Source: Acorus gramineus (taxonomy: Eukaryota; Streptophyta; Magnoliopsida; Acorales; Acoraceae). From it: a stretch of DNA of 64,000 bases. Below the pieces are notes generated by a model. It ran no database searches. It saw nothing but the letters and a program-made list of their open reading frames with translations, and was not told where the DNA came from. Made by a program: the position numbers and the translations under genes. Position 1 is the stretch's first letter; each line of letters begins with the position of its first letter. The DNA is taken from contig CM060856.1 in assembly GCA_030737835.1 (NCBI GenBank), positions 19,899,941 through 19,963,940 on the forward strand. The letters run 5' to 3'. Positions 24,731-35,387 of this stretch are shown in pieces.

Positions 24731-26572
24731 TCAAGTGGCCGCGCGAACAAGCGGCGACCGAGGCGATATAACGCCGGGCGTCATCGACGCGTCCTCCAAC
24801 CTGTGCGAGGAAGAGAAGCTCAACCGCAGCTTCAACTGCCTCCGCTTCCTGCACCTAAAGACAAACGTCCGGATCCTCTTAAGCGCGACTTCCATCGTGG
24901 AATCATCCATGTTCGCAAAACACACCCTGAACCACCCGGGCTCCGCGCAGTGAAAAGCAGAGCCCGGCGACACGTTGAGCTTCACATCGCTTATGATCAT
25001 CCGCCAAAGCTCCATCTCCGCGTCCTCCGTCGCCTCTCTCAACAGATGCCTCAAATCCATCCAACAAAACAGGCCCGCATTTGCTTCCAAACAACTTATC
25101 CAGACCCGCGCGAGCCCCGAAGTGAAGGCCTTCCGCCTCGAACAGAGCCTCCTCGCGCTTTCGGCAATGAAGTTGCTCGTGAATTCCTCGTCGGACAACA
25201 TCGCGGAGAGCAAACATTGCGTCTGCGACGAGACAAGTCCGAAGCTCGACATCTTCCGCGCGCACCGCACGACGTCGTCGTTGTAGGAGTAGACCACGCC
25301 GACCCTGAATCCTGGCACGCCGAGATCCTTCGAGAGGCTGTAGATTATGTGCACGAGTTCGCGGTCGAATGTTGTGTTCGCCTCGTCTAGTACTTCTGAT
25401 ACGCTCACGAATTCGGGCTTGTCGAAGACGGTGGCCGCATATATCTCGTCGCAGACTAAGTGGATCTTTTTCTCTGTTGCGAAGCTTAGTATGTCGCGTA
25501 TCGTGTCTCGGTCTAATATGGTTCCTAGTGGGTTGGATGGGTTGGTGATTAATAGTCCTTTCACGTTGATGCCGGAACTTTTAGCGTCTTCGAATGTGGA
25601 TTCGAGTGATTCTCTTGTGATCTTGAAGTCGTTGGAGCTCTTGCAAGGCGTTGGGATCAGTTCTACGCCGGTTCGCCATCGCAGATCTCGATCGAATCTG
25701 CGAAAAGAAGCGAATGAAATCATTAGAGATGGGTTTGAATCCAATTATGTGAAAAAGCATATATCTGATAATACGTTTAAACGCGATTCTGCTTTTTAAT
25801 AAAACAGAAAGTATCAACATGTTAAAAAAGAAGGTATAATTAAAAAAATACCGCCAACTTTTAATAAAAAAAAAATTGCTTTTTAATTACCCTGGATAAT
25901 AAGGGGAGGGGACGAGGAAGGCGTCGCCTGGATCCGCCACGCAAAAGGTGATCAACTCGTGCGCGCCGGTGGCTCCACCGCTCATAACCACGCGGTCAGG
26001 GTCGAACTTGGCCTTCCCTCCTCTCGCTTTCTCCATGAACTTTGCGATCGCCTGAAACGGTAACGACCGCTGAGTGTCAGTAGTGGAAGGTTCAGAATTT
26101 TCAATGCTGCGGGTCAGTCATGCTCAGACACTGAGTTCTGATCAAGTGGTACACTTACATGTCTGAATGAGGACAGCCCATGGTAATCCTGGAAGAGAGC
26201 GACTGCTCTGAACTCCGAAACACCCTCCGCCGTGCAAACCGAAGCGGCGGGATTCCTCCGAATCCAGTCCTCTATCAAGTCAAAACAGAGCTGGAAACAA
26301 AGAATACCTTCGATCACTTCGCTTGAACTAAAGGAAGGCAATTTGATTGAAATATGTTACATAAAGCGAGATGTATATATAAAAAAAAAAAAAACCTGAT
26401 TTTCAGCAAGACCCATTTGGATTACACCGTCCGGGTTGGTTGTGGGGTGGAATGGATCGGTTTCGTAGGCCTTCCATCCGTCGAAATACGGGGAATTCTC
26501 GCCGTGGCCGTCGTTCGTGGCGATCTTCGATAGAAGGGCTTTGTTGTTGTTGTAGTTAGAAACAAATCCCAT
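24731..26572 (-). CDS. ACS: 1-aminocyclopropane-1-carboxylate synthase (ACC synthase), type 1
   Basis: It converts S-adenosylmethionine to ACC, the rate-limiting step of ethylene synthesis, as a cytosolic PLP-dependent dimer. Four exons on the minus strand: 26572-26396, 26290-26159, 26051-25891 and 25697-24731, all with GT...AG borders and consistent phase, giving 478 aa, the usual length. Seen motifs: [26 protein letters not shown] at the end of exon 1, [14 protein letters not shown], and [14 protein letters not shown], whose Lys (about residue 280) binds PLP; FRVCFAN holds the conserved Arg. The tail has LRLSFSSS, a CDPK-type site, and three Ser/Thr-Pro sites (MTP, ISP, RSP), the marks of type 1 isoforms stabilised by MPK phosphorylation. 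The four-exon layout is known for type 1 ACS genes. Which paralogue it is cannot be told. Confidence 0.96.
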
Positions 26573-26630
26573 GGTGAAGACAAACAAAGGTTGTGAGTGA
26601 GTGAGGGGAGACTTGTGAGCGAGGGAGTGA

Positions 26631-26638
26631 CTTTATAG
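26631..26638 (-). promoter_or_regulatory. TATA box of the ACC synthase gene
   Basis: On the minus strand the sequence reads ctataaag, about 60 bp before the ATG at 26572. This leaves a short 5' leader of about 30 bases. Confidence 0.55.
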
Positions 26639-26659
26639 GCAGAGACACCGATCGTTTTC

Positions 26660-27679
26660 AAACATTGAGGAACTGTGTAGGTAGTCGCGTTCAGCGGAGC
26701 GCCCGCGTGCGTGTGGGATCCGTTATGTTATTCTTTTTTGCCAGCTTTTGGACAGAGTTCTTGATTGAATGTTGAGTTTTTAGGAAAGCAGGCCCAACCA
26801 GAACTGGGGCCCCCCGTTTTTTTTTTTTGTTATTGTTTGTGGTATTTTGGGCAATGGAAGTCGCTAAGAAAATCACCTGGACATTGGAGACCAAATGTTA
26901 ATTGCACCACAGAAAATTATGGGGTCACTCTAGAAAATGTTGAGATGGAATAGCTTTAGGTCATGTTTGTTGCATCTTTGATTTACAAATTATAAATTAT
27001 AAGCTGTAGATTATAGATTTTAACTTATCTAATAAGCAATTTGACATTTTTATTATAGCTGTTGAAAAGCAAAAAATAAGAATAGTTAATGTTTGTTAAA
27101 ATTAGCTGTAAAACATATTTTTGCTATTTAATTGTCAAAAATTCATTTTAAAATTTAGAAGTTAAATTTAATTTATGTTTGTTAAAATAAATTGATTTTA
27201 CTTATAAAATTAGTTTTATGAATATTTAAATGACAAATTAATATAGTGTAATAAAAATTAATATTCACCACAATAATTTTCAAATATTATACTTTACAAG
27301 TATAATATATTTGGACATTAGTATCCAATAGTATAGTGATTATCGAAAAAATTAAAAGCATTAATGTGCAAACAAATTTTTAAAAAACAATCCATAATTA
27401 TAACTGTTAAAAGTACCATTCGTCAACTTATAGATTCTGATTTTTTAAAGTTATTTTCAGCTTAAATAAGTTTTAATTAAACAAACAAACAATAACTATT
27501 TATTTTAAGTTAAAAGCTATAATATCTAGCTCATAAATTTTAATAAATATATACTTAATCCTTTTGACCATATCTTTAAAGGACTCTAATTCATGTCCAG
27601 CGGACAACAGTAGTCTAGAGCTCAAAATTCATGGTAACTCATGTTTTCATAGCACCAGTAGTGATATACTCACTACATG
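26660..27679. other. Promoter flank and AT-rich repeat-like DNA
   Basis: The first 300 bp are the upstream flank of the ACC synthase gene. From about 26955 to 27540 the DNA is very AT-rich with loosely inverted ends (gtttgttgcatctttga on the left, 'aattaaacaaacaaac' on the right). This is possibly an old MITE, but no target duplication was found. Confidence 0.4.
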
Positions 27680-28172
27680 CAGTGGCGGAGCCACGTAGGG
27701 GCCAGGGGCCACATGACCCCCCTAAATTTTATTTATTTATTTTTAAATCTTTTATTTTTTAGGTGATATAATGATTTTAAGTATGACTATAGGTCATGGG
27801 CCCCATCAACATATATAATTCCCTGAACAAAAAACAACCCAACACATCCATTTAGAACATCCACGTATATGGTGTACCCTCGTTGATGTCAAATTTAAAG
27901 GTATATATTATTTTTTAAATTTAGATTTTAACTTTTTTTTTTGTAAATCATCGATATGAAATTTGATAAATCATTTTAAAATTTGATAATTATCTTTTAA
28001 ACTTATTCAGAGATATGTTTTATGTGAGTATTTTTATTTTATTTTATACATATTCATTTTTTAAGCTATGCTATTGCAATTGAAAAAAAAAAACATAATG
28101 ATACAACTTTAAACAATATTTACATAAGTCACGTTAGGCCCCTCCTTAAAAAAAATTCTGACTCCGCTACTG
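27680..28172. mobile_element. hAT-type MITE, 493 bp
   Basis: The inverted ends are cagtggcggagccac (27680) and tgactccgctactg (ending 28172). The flanking 8-mers actacatg and acaccatg match at 6 of 8 positions, fitting an old 8-bp hAT target duplication. The interior is AT-rich and noncoding. Confidence 0.7.
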
Positions 28173-28223
28173 ACACCATGTTATTAATTTTATAATCAAT
28201 TAAAGCCTTTATATTAAAAAGAA

Positions 28224-28760
28224 GGGAAAAATCCATACAACCCCCTAAAATCTGACTGAAATCCATATAACCCCCTAACTTTTCTTAAAATCCATATACC
28301 CCTTGAAAACACCTAGTAAATCCAAATAACCCACTGAATAAACTTTTTGTTAATAGATGATGAATATTTTGTATTTATTTCGTTTAGTTAACCCTGACTG
28401 AACACACGGTATACTAAAAAACCACTATAATGGGTTAAGAAAACAAAAACTTATATGAAAATGACGATTTTATCTTCTATGGATATATTATAAAACTCTC
28501 TCCGGATGGGTAAAATCATTATTTATAGAAGATTTTCTGTATTTTTAACACATTGTAGATTTTTTTTTGTATACTGTGTTTTCTACTATGGTTAACCAAA
28601 CATAATATTCGCAAAATATTCATTATCTGTAAACGTAAATTTTTTTCAAGGGGTTATTTGGATTTATTATGCGTTTTCAGAGGATTATATGGATTTTAAG
28701 AAAAGTTAAGGGATTATATGAATTTCAATCAGTTTACAGGGAGTTATATAGATTTTTCCC
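28224..28760. mobile_element. Mutator-type MITE with long inverted ends, 537 bp
   Basis: A perfect 9-bp target duplication, taaaaagaa, lies at 28215-28223 and 28761-28769. The inverted ends are gggaaaaatccatacaaccc (left) and gggaaaaatctatataactc (read from the right), and similarity continues for about 100 bp. No protein is encoded. Confidence 0.85.
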
Positions 28761-28769
28761 TAAAAAGAA

Positions 28770-29211
28770 TGATCTATTCACGAGTTTTAACATAGTGAAT
28801 TAGCATGTCAATATGTCATACCTTATTTCTAGTATTCGAATTTGTTATAATCATATAATATGTTAGTTAATTACACCTCTTTTTATGAAATACAATTTCT
28901 AAGTTTTCTTGAACGAAAAAAAGAAGAGAGTTAATTCATCTTTAAGATGTGAGCATTGCACTTAATTTGAACCATGGATAATTTATTTATCAAAAATGTT
29001 TACAATTTACGTTTTATTACATCGTCCTAAAAAACACCTATCCAGACGTCACGTGCAACCAGCCTCAGATTTTTCATCCTTCCAATGTCACTTCAGTCCA
29101 TCGCTTTTAAAACAATTTCAAGTCCACCAAATTATATATTCCAAACCAAACATTCCTATATATTAGCAATTCCGCATTATTATATTTTATTTATTAATTG
29201 TCATTATATTC
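28770..29211. other. Intergenic DNA, no gene seen
   Basis: AT-rich, without repeats with clear ends or open frames. Confidence 0.5.
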
Positions 29212-30292
29212 GATTTCAGTGATCTCCAACCAAACAACTGGGCGTCCATTAATTGAAGAGACACTTTGCTTCACAATATCCAGCTTTTGGCAGGTGGGTG
29301 TCAGGGGGTGGGGGTTCATTTTGCTTCCTTCATGGAATAATAGTCCCAAATATAGTCCTAGTACGTGTGTGTGTATATATAAACAATAATAGTTTTGTTT
29401 TGTTTTGTTTTATTTGCACTTGTAATTTGGGTTTAGTTTTTATTAATATCAAAACATATGCCAACCATTTTCTTTTAAAAAAAAATAATTTTTTTGGTAT
29501 ATATAAAATATTATATGAGTTTATTAATACATTAATAAGTCTTAAAAATTGTCTCTGGATTATATACACTTATTTGAAGATCATGTGCATGTATACATAA
29601 AAAAATAATTGATATCACATAAATGCACATGATCTAAAATGAAGGGCATAAGACGATTTTTAAAATTAAGTGCATCTTTTTTTTAAAAGAAGTATAAAGA
29701 TAACATTGAAATGATATTGCATACCAAACTTTGATTAATTAACTACCACATCTCCTCTCCGTAAAGGAGGATAGGATATCAAATCCAAAAAAATATCTAT
29801 TTTTAAACAAAAAAAAAAAAAAAAACATTGAAATGATATTATATGGTCACTGTATATCTCCCACTTTTACGCATGATCTTATCATTAATACGAAAAGGTA
29901 CTTAAAAAACTTCTATGTCGTGCAATGACACAGACAACAAAAATGGATGTGGTTTTTTAAATGATGAATAGTGTTATAATTGCATGGTTAGAGGAAGCAG
30001 CTATAGTTTATTTAATTTGACTTATGAATACGGGAGACATCCAAATAAAGTATTCGATCACGGTCGAACTTTTCTGAATATGACAAACGTTTGAGGTGGC
30101 ATTGACAATAATCGAATGTCCCAAACAAATATTTGCGACATCGTTTGGCAGTTCGACAGCCTTTCATTTTAAAGATGAGATCATAGTGAGCTTTCACATT
30201 GTGGTAGTTGAATTATGAGAGAATGAAGGAATGGTTCGTGATGGCCTAGCTTGCCTGTCATGGAATGAATAAAAGCCTCTCCTTTTACCTTT
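29212..30292. repeat. Segmental direct duplication, copy 1
   Basis: It starts gatttcagtgatctcc and ends at 'cctctccttttacctttt'. The first about 130 bp match 33031-33165, including aattgaagagacactttg and atatccagcttttggca. The last about 280 bp match 34525-34830, including attcgatcacggtcgaactt. The middle is diverged. It contains the minus-strand frame described at 30012. Confidence 0.75.
30012..30197 (-). pseudogene. Relic frame shared by both segmental copies
   Basis: A 61-codon minus-strand frame reads KAHYDLIFKMKGC, KYLFGT and YSEKFDRDRILYLD. The same words occur in the same frame at 34510-34776. The frame survives in two diverged copies, which may mean former coding sequence or 5' leader. 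It has no recognised domain. Function unknown. Confidence 0.3.
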
Positions 30293-30912
30293 TGTTTGGG
30301 GTTAAAACATGCCCTTTGTTTGGGGTAAAGCATAACTAGTGAATAAGAAGGGGGAATAAAATGAAATAAACAACAGTTTGTTTTAGTAGAATGAACTTTG
30401 ACGGCTATACTTAGATAAGATAAAGATGAATAACTTCGATAATTATTTTAGGGGGTGCTGAAATTGTTTATGAGGATTTATCTTTGACAATGAATTAAAA
30501 TACACTTTAAAACCTGGATAAGTTAGAGATAAGTCCAATAACTAGACATTTTTTTTTTTTTTTTGTAAAAAGACATGTCAACATATGAGGTAATGATAAT
30601 AAATTAGGATTAACCTTGAGTTTCCATGAGTAAGAGTGAACTTGGGCAAAATCATATAATGGGACCCCATTTTATTTTTAATACAAAAACTTAATAGTAA
30701 TTATCTCATACATGATGTCTTGATTTGTTTGTGTTAGAATAAAGGAAACGACTTTTTCATTATATTATTACATGAGCCAAATGCTCTATTTATAAATACA
30801 CAAATGAAAACTTAAAATACCAAGAAAGAAAAATATGAAAACTAGGAAAATAATAACACCACAATAATGACTCTTTAAACCCCCCCCCCCCCCCCCGCCT
30901 TTCAAACTCTAA
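30293..30912. other. Intergenic DNA with a C17 run
   Basis: No gene. Positions 30880-30896 are an unbroken run of C, a likely site of length error. The part at 30340-30550 has loose 'gataagt' repeats like those at 1.2 kb. Confidence 0.5.
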
Positions 30913-31821
30913 GGCCCCGTTTGGTTTGTGTCATTTTTTTTAGTGGAATCAGTTTACCAGGAATTATTTTACCAGGAATCCTGATTCCATTAGACTATTT
31001 GGTTCGCTAGTGGATTTCTCTAAAGAAACATTTTCAAGTGTTTGGTTCATATATGGAAAACGATAAGGAATTTGATTTAAATATCTAAAATACCCTTACT
31101 ATTGTATATATACTTGTAAAATTTATTTCTTAATCTATATCACAATAATAAAAAAATAATAAATTTTTTATAAATATTTAATGAATGCAAATAAATAAAA
31201 TAACCAATTATGTAATTAAACATATAATAATAATAATTTTTCTAAATTAGTTAAATATTTTGAACTCCCCTAAAAATTAAATAACCAATTTTATTAGTTA
31301 GGATTCGGAAATATTGTTTTAGGCCTAAACCCACATCACACATCACATATTATATCAATTATAATAATATCCAAACCCATCTACAAAAATAAAAATTAAA
31401 TTTAAAAATATAAATTAATATCTAATACACAATTAAGATTTTTCACGTCACATATAATAATTATAACAGAGTTTTTTAGTTAAAAAATTTAAATAACTAT
31501 ATAAACCCATTACATGGGTGGTGGAAAAAAAGAAGAAGATGATGCTATTTATTTTAGAAGGGATATACATAGTAATTTCATTAATTTATAAAGAGTATAA
31601 TAGTAATCTAATTTAGGATTTTTGGTGGAATTTGAGATAACCACTACAAAAGGTGAGAATTTGATTCCATCTTATTTTCCTACATTGATGGATTTTAATT
31701 CCAGTGGGGCTCACAATTACCATCAAGATTACCATCAACCAAACACTGGATTTTATGCACTTTCCTGGTAATCTCACATGAATCAAATTCCATCACAAAA
31801 TGACACGAACCAAACGGGGCC
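30913..31821. mobile_element. Tourist-like (PIF/Harbinger) element, 909 bp
   Basis: The inverted ends are ggccccgtttggtttgtgtc and, read from the right, ggccccgtttggttcgtgtc. They are flanked by the 3-bp duplication taa (30910-30912 and 31822-31824), as expected for this superfamily. The interior is AT-rich without transposase frames, so it is non-autonomous. Confidence 0.88.
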
Positions 31822-33030
31822 TAAAGAGTATACCAAGTTTATAGAAAAATGATTAAAAAAAATCTCAACATCCCAATAAACAACTTCAATAATTAGAAGC
31901 GAAGCCTTTCTCTAATCTGCAAACAACATTGTACTATAATTGCAAACGCTAATGGAGAAACAATAAAGTGTTGGTGTTGACAATGTCATGAATAACCGAT
32001 CAAAGTCCTACAAAACAGAAATACGATGGATGCATAAGAACGCAAAACCGATAAAAAAAAAAAAAAACAAGATGATAGAGAGTGCACTAAAGGGAATAAG
32101 TGGAGAGGAAAGAAACCAAAAAGAGTGGATGGGAATAATATTGTTATGGTAAATGAAAAGGAAGAGACACTAAATGAAGCAGGAGGTGTGCAAAAACATC
32201 AAAACACGCATGATATGCATGAAGCAAGAAATATCGGCATGTGAAAAGAGAAATATCAACCATAAAAGAGTGTGGCATCATCGTCGAGTCGACGGGATGA
32301 CCGTGGAAGAGGACATCAGCGGACGACTGGGCAGCATCATGAAGGACTCCATTCTCAACACGCGTGAGAAACAATACCGCGGAGGCGACAATCTCGATGC
32401 GTGTGCAAAATAACTCCGCGCGGAGATAGCATTCTCCACGTGTATTAAACAAAACTGCGGAAACGAGGCGCTCAGATAAAGTGAGATGCCAGGGCGCATA
32501 AAATTTTGGGGTGGATTAAATTATATTTTTAATAAAATTTTTGTGCTCATATTTAATAAGATTGTGGATTTTTTTTTTACAAAAAAAGAATTTATTTAAA
32601 CGAGTAGTCATTTTTTTAATTTTAATTATAGTTTCATGTATCTCTTTAGTATCATTTACTTACATTAACAAGGTATATACCACAAATATTTTTTATATTT
32701 TTTTTTATAAATAGATTAATGTAATTCATTAGGGTATATAATTCACTTTTTTAAAAAATATATACTTTATTAAATAAGATATACTATTTTAAAAAAATCA
32801 AAACAAATATGAAATTAGGATTAAAAAAAAAATTGTATGTAATATTTTCACAACAGTATAATGACATAAGAGATTAAATGTGAAATTTTTATATTTAAAA
32901 TAATTTCAAACAAAGATTTTTCACATAAAAAATAAAAATGATACATTATAAAATATAAATAATATTATATAAATTAAAAAAATGATGAGATGTGTGGGGG
33001 AGGCAACAACGTTGCATAAAGAAAGGCCAC
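31822..33030. other. Intergenic DNA, part of it mixed composition
   Basis: A less AT-rich patch at 32280-32480 contains 'cgtgtgcaaaataactccgc'-like words and frames of up to 102 codons on the minus strand without motifs. It may be transposon debris. The remainder is AT-rich and featureless. Confidence 0.4.
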
Positions 33031-33576
33031 GATTTCAGTGATCTCCTACCAACAACTGGACTTCCACTAATTGAAGAGACACTTTGGCTTCAAAATATCC
33101 AGCTTTTGGCATGTGGGCATTGGGGGTGTGACGGTTCATTTTGCTTCCTCTATGGAATAATAAGTCACAAATAAAGTAAACAATATTAATTTTGTTTCGT
33201 TTTATTTACATTTGTAATTTGAGTTTAGTTCTTATTAATATATGGGCGTAAGTCTACCATTTTTTTTAAAAAAATAATAATAATAGTTTTGTTTGGTATA
33301 TATAAAAATATTAAATGTTTTGGAGGTCACACGGATGTACACATAAAAAAAATTCTCATATAAATACACATGATCACAAATAAACGGTATAAGATGATTT
33401 TTAAAATTGAATGCATCATTTTTTAAAAGGAGTTTTTTAATTTTAAGTCATTGTAAATATGTATATTTAGGGATCGATCTCTAACTGCATATTTCTTTTT
33501 AAGTCTCCAACTTGAACCACCTAATTCATTTTTAGTCCCTCCATCAAATGTCCATTCATATACCGTTAGTTTATGG

Positions 33577-34314
33577 AATGTGATTTTTTTTAGTCCCTAT
33601 AAACTATGTTATTTAGTGATCAGTCCATCATTCTTCATATTTCATTTTAAGTTCCTAACTTCAAATGCATTTTTCTTATTAGTCTCTGGATAAAATGTCT
33701 GGATGATTTTGTAAGTATTTTGATATTTGAAACTCGTATACAAAATGTTTGGTGAAATATCTAAACCAAAACTGCATTTCTATTGTTAGATGTTCAATGA
33801 AAATTTTGGTGTTACTCAACACTAGATATGCTCACCTAATCTGAGATTACATTCTCTTATAGTTTTAACTATAAGAGAATGTAATTATGATTGATTACAG
33901 AAACAGAATAAGAATGATTACATAAGCAAGCTTTAAGGATTTTTCATTATTAAATATGAATTTAAATGATTTTCTCTTAGTTAAAAATTGTGAAATATTA
34001 AATTAGATATTTGAGCATGTAGAGAATTTTAAATTTAAAAATTTAGATGCCATTAAAAATTTGTATACACTCAGTGAAAAATTGTCAATGAACACCTAAC
34101 AATGCAAATGCAATTTTGATTTAGATATTTCACCAAACATTTTGTATATAAGTTTCAAATATCAAAATATGTATAAAATCATACAGGCATTTTGTCCATG
34201 GACTAATAAGAAAAAATCATTTGAAGTTGGGGACTTAAAATGAAAATATGAAGATAGGAATGACTGATTATTACATAACATATTTTATACGGACATAAAA
34301 ATAAAAATCACATT
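33577..34314. mobile_element. Fold-back MITE, 738 bp, arms of about 260 bp
   Basis: The left arm (33577-33835) and the right arm (34060-34314) are inverted copies. Both carry 'tttggtgaaatatctaaa', attttgatatttgaaac and 'tcattttaagt', in mirrored order. The centre also contains a short perfect hairpin (tctcttatagttttaacta and its complement, 33852-33880). No protein is encoded and the target duplication was not resolved. Confidence 0.7.
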
Positions 34315-34317
34315 TGG

Positions 34318-34506
34318 TTGCGTGATTACAAAACTGATTCTGTCGGAAGCTGGATTTTAAAACTGATTCTTCAGGAAGCTCACTTTCCTCAGCTTTTGGA
34401 TACTATTTGCTTAAGATCTGTGTACAGGAAACTGCTACAGTAAAACTGTTTGGTTATACGATTACAAACGCAGCTTTTTATAATCGCAAACGTTGTACAA
34501 TTACAC
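34318..34506. mobile_element. MITE fragment, related to 50229-50495
   Basis: It shares 'ctgctacagtaaaactgttt', 'cgattacaaacgcagctt' and 'ataatcgcaaacg' with the copy at 50.2-50.5 kb, in the same order. The right end (acgcaccc) is followed by tta. The left end abuts the fold-back element and looks truncated. Confidence 0.55.
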
Positions 34507-34509
34507 AAC

Positions 34510-34776
34510 CTAACGCACCCTTATAAACACGGGAGACATCCAATTGTCCAAATGAAATATTCGATCACGGTCGAACTTTTCTGAATATGCCAAATGTTTG
34601 GAGGTGGCAATGAGAATGATCGAATGGTCTGACACTCTCTCTCTCTTGTCATTATTGTTTGTTGGGATCGCTTGATGAGTACCAAACAAATATTTGCGAC
34701 GTCGTTTGGCAGCCCAACAGCCTGTCATTTCAAAGATAAGATCATAGTGAGCTTTCTGAGAGAATGAATGGTTCAT
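34510..34776 (-). pseudogene. Relic frame shared by both segmental copies
   Basis: An 88-codon minus-strand frame reads KAHYDLIFEMTGC, KYLFGT and YSEKFDRDRIFHLD. It is the partner of the frame at 30012-30197, with about 28 extra codons between KYLFGT and the second conserved block. No domain is recognised. Its start codon and any introns are unknown. Confidence 0.3.
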
Positions 34777-34830
34777 GATGACCTGGCTTGCTGAGTCATG
34801 GTATGAACATAAACCTCTCCTTTTACCTTT

Positions 34831-35231
34831 GTTAGATCAGCTACACCCAGAGCCAACCCTGGATAAGAACATGTCAATTTTATTTATTTTTCATTAGCTT
34901 TAAGTTGGAACCATGCTCTTTTTTTTTTTGAATAATGATAATCCCCGTGGTGTAATTTTTTTAACCTCTTTCACATAAAGGGAATGTGTTTATTAACTTA
35001 AACAAAATTCAATTTGTTTTATTTTTTAAAACCAATTGTGTTCATTTTTATTTTAATTCAAATCAAAAATAAAAATAGACAATATTCAAATAGAAGTAAA
35101 TAGAAATGAAAAAAAAAAACAAAATAAAAAGAAAAAGAAAAGCTATAGACTCAAAACAACAGGAATAAAATGTACCGGACGCACATAGAAAAGATTTCAA
35201 CCGAGTGGTGTCTGGCATAAAATCCCAGGGT
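34831..35231. other. Intergenic DNA, no gene seen
   Basis: AT-rich with A- and T-runs. It is probably partly the 3' flank of the exon-like fragment that follows on the minus strand. Confidence 0.4.
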
Positions 35232-35387
35232 CTAAGCCGTGATCTGACACTCCTCGCTCAACAAGATGCTCGCCGCCCCCGCACGCTTACTATCATCCTT
35301 CGAAGTAAGTGAAAGTTCAAGTGGGTCACAATCAACAGTAGAAAGACTTGAATAATCCAGTGTCCAATAATTAATTCGTGCATTCGT
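35232..35387 (-). pseudogene. Lone terminal-exon-like fragment, 51 codons
   Basis: On the minus strand a strong acceptor (pyrimidine-rich, tttcatcccag) precedes an open stretch beginning TNARINYWTLDYSSLSTVDC, continuing DPLELSLTSKDDSKRAG and ending ECQITA before TAG (35234-35232). The composition and acceptor look like a genuine last exon. No partner exons were recognised in the about 2 kb upstream on the minus strand, so it is probably a captured or orphaned gene fragment. I do not recognise the protein. An intact gene with a very long intron cannot be excluded. Confidence 0.45.

Larger units (their letters stand above)
33031..34830. repeat. Segmental direct duplication, copy 2
   Basis: This is the second copy of 29212-30292, longer because it holds a fold-back element (33577-34314) and a MITE fragment (34318-34506). 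The matching ends are gatttcagtgatctcc at 33031 and 'cctctccttttacc' near 34814. Confidence 0.75.

Noticed and set aside
24803..25390. 195-codon plus-strand frame
   Set aside because: Antisense shadow of ACC synthase exon 4.
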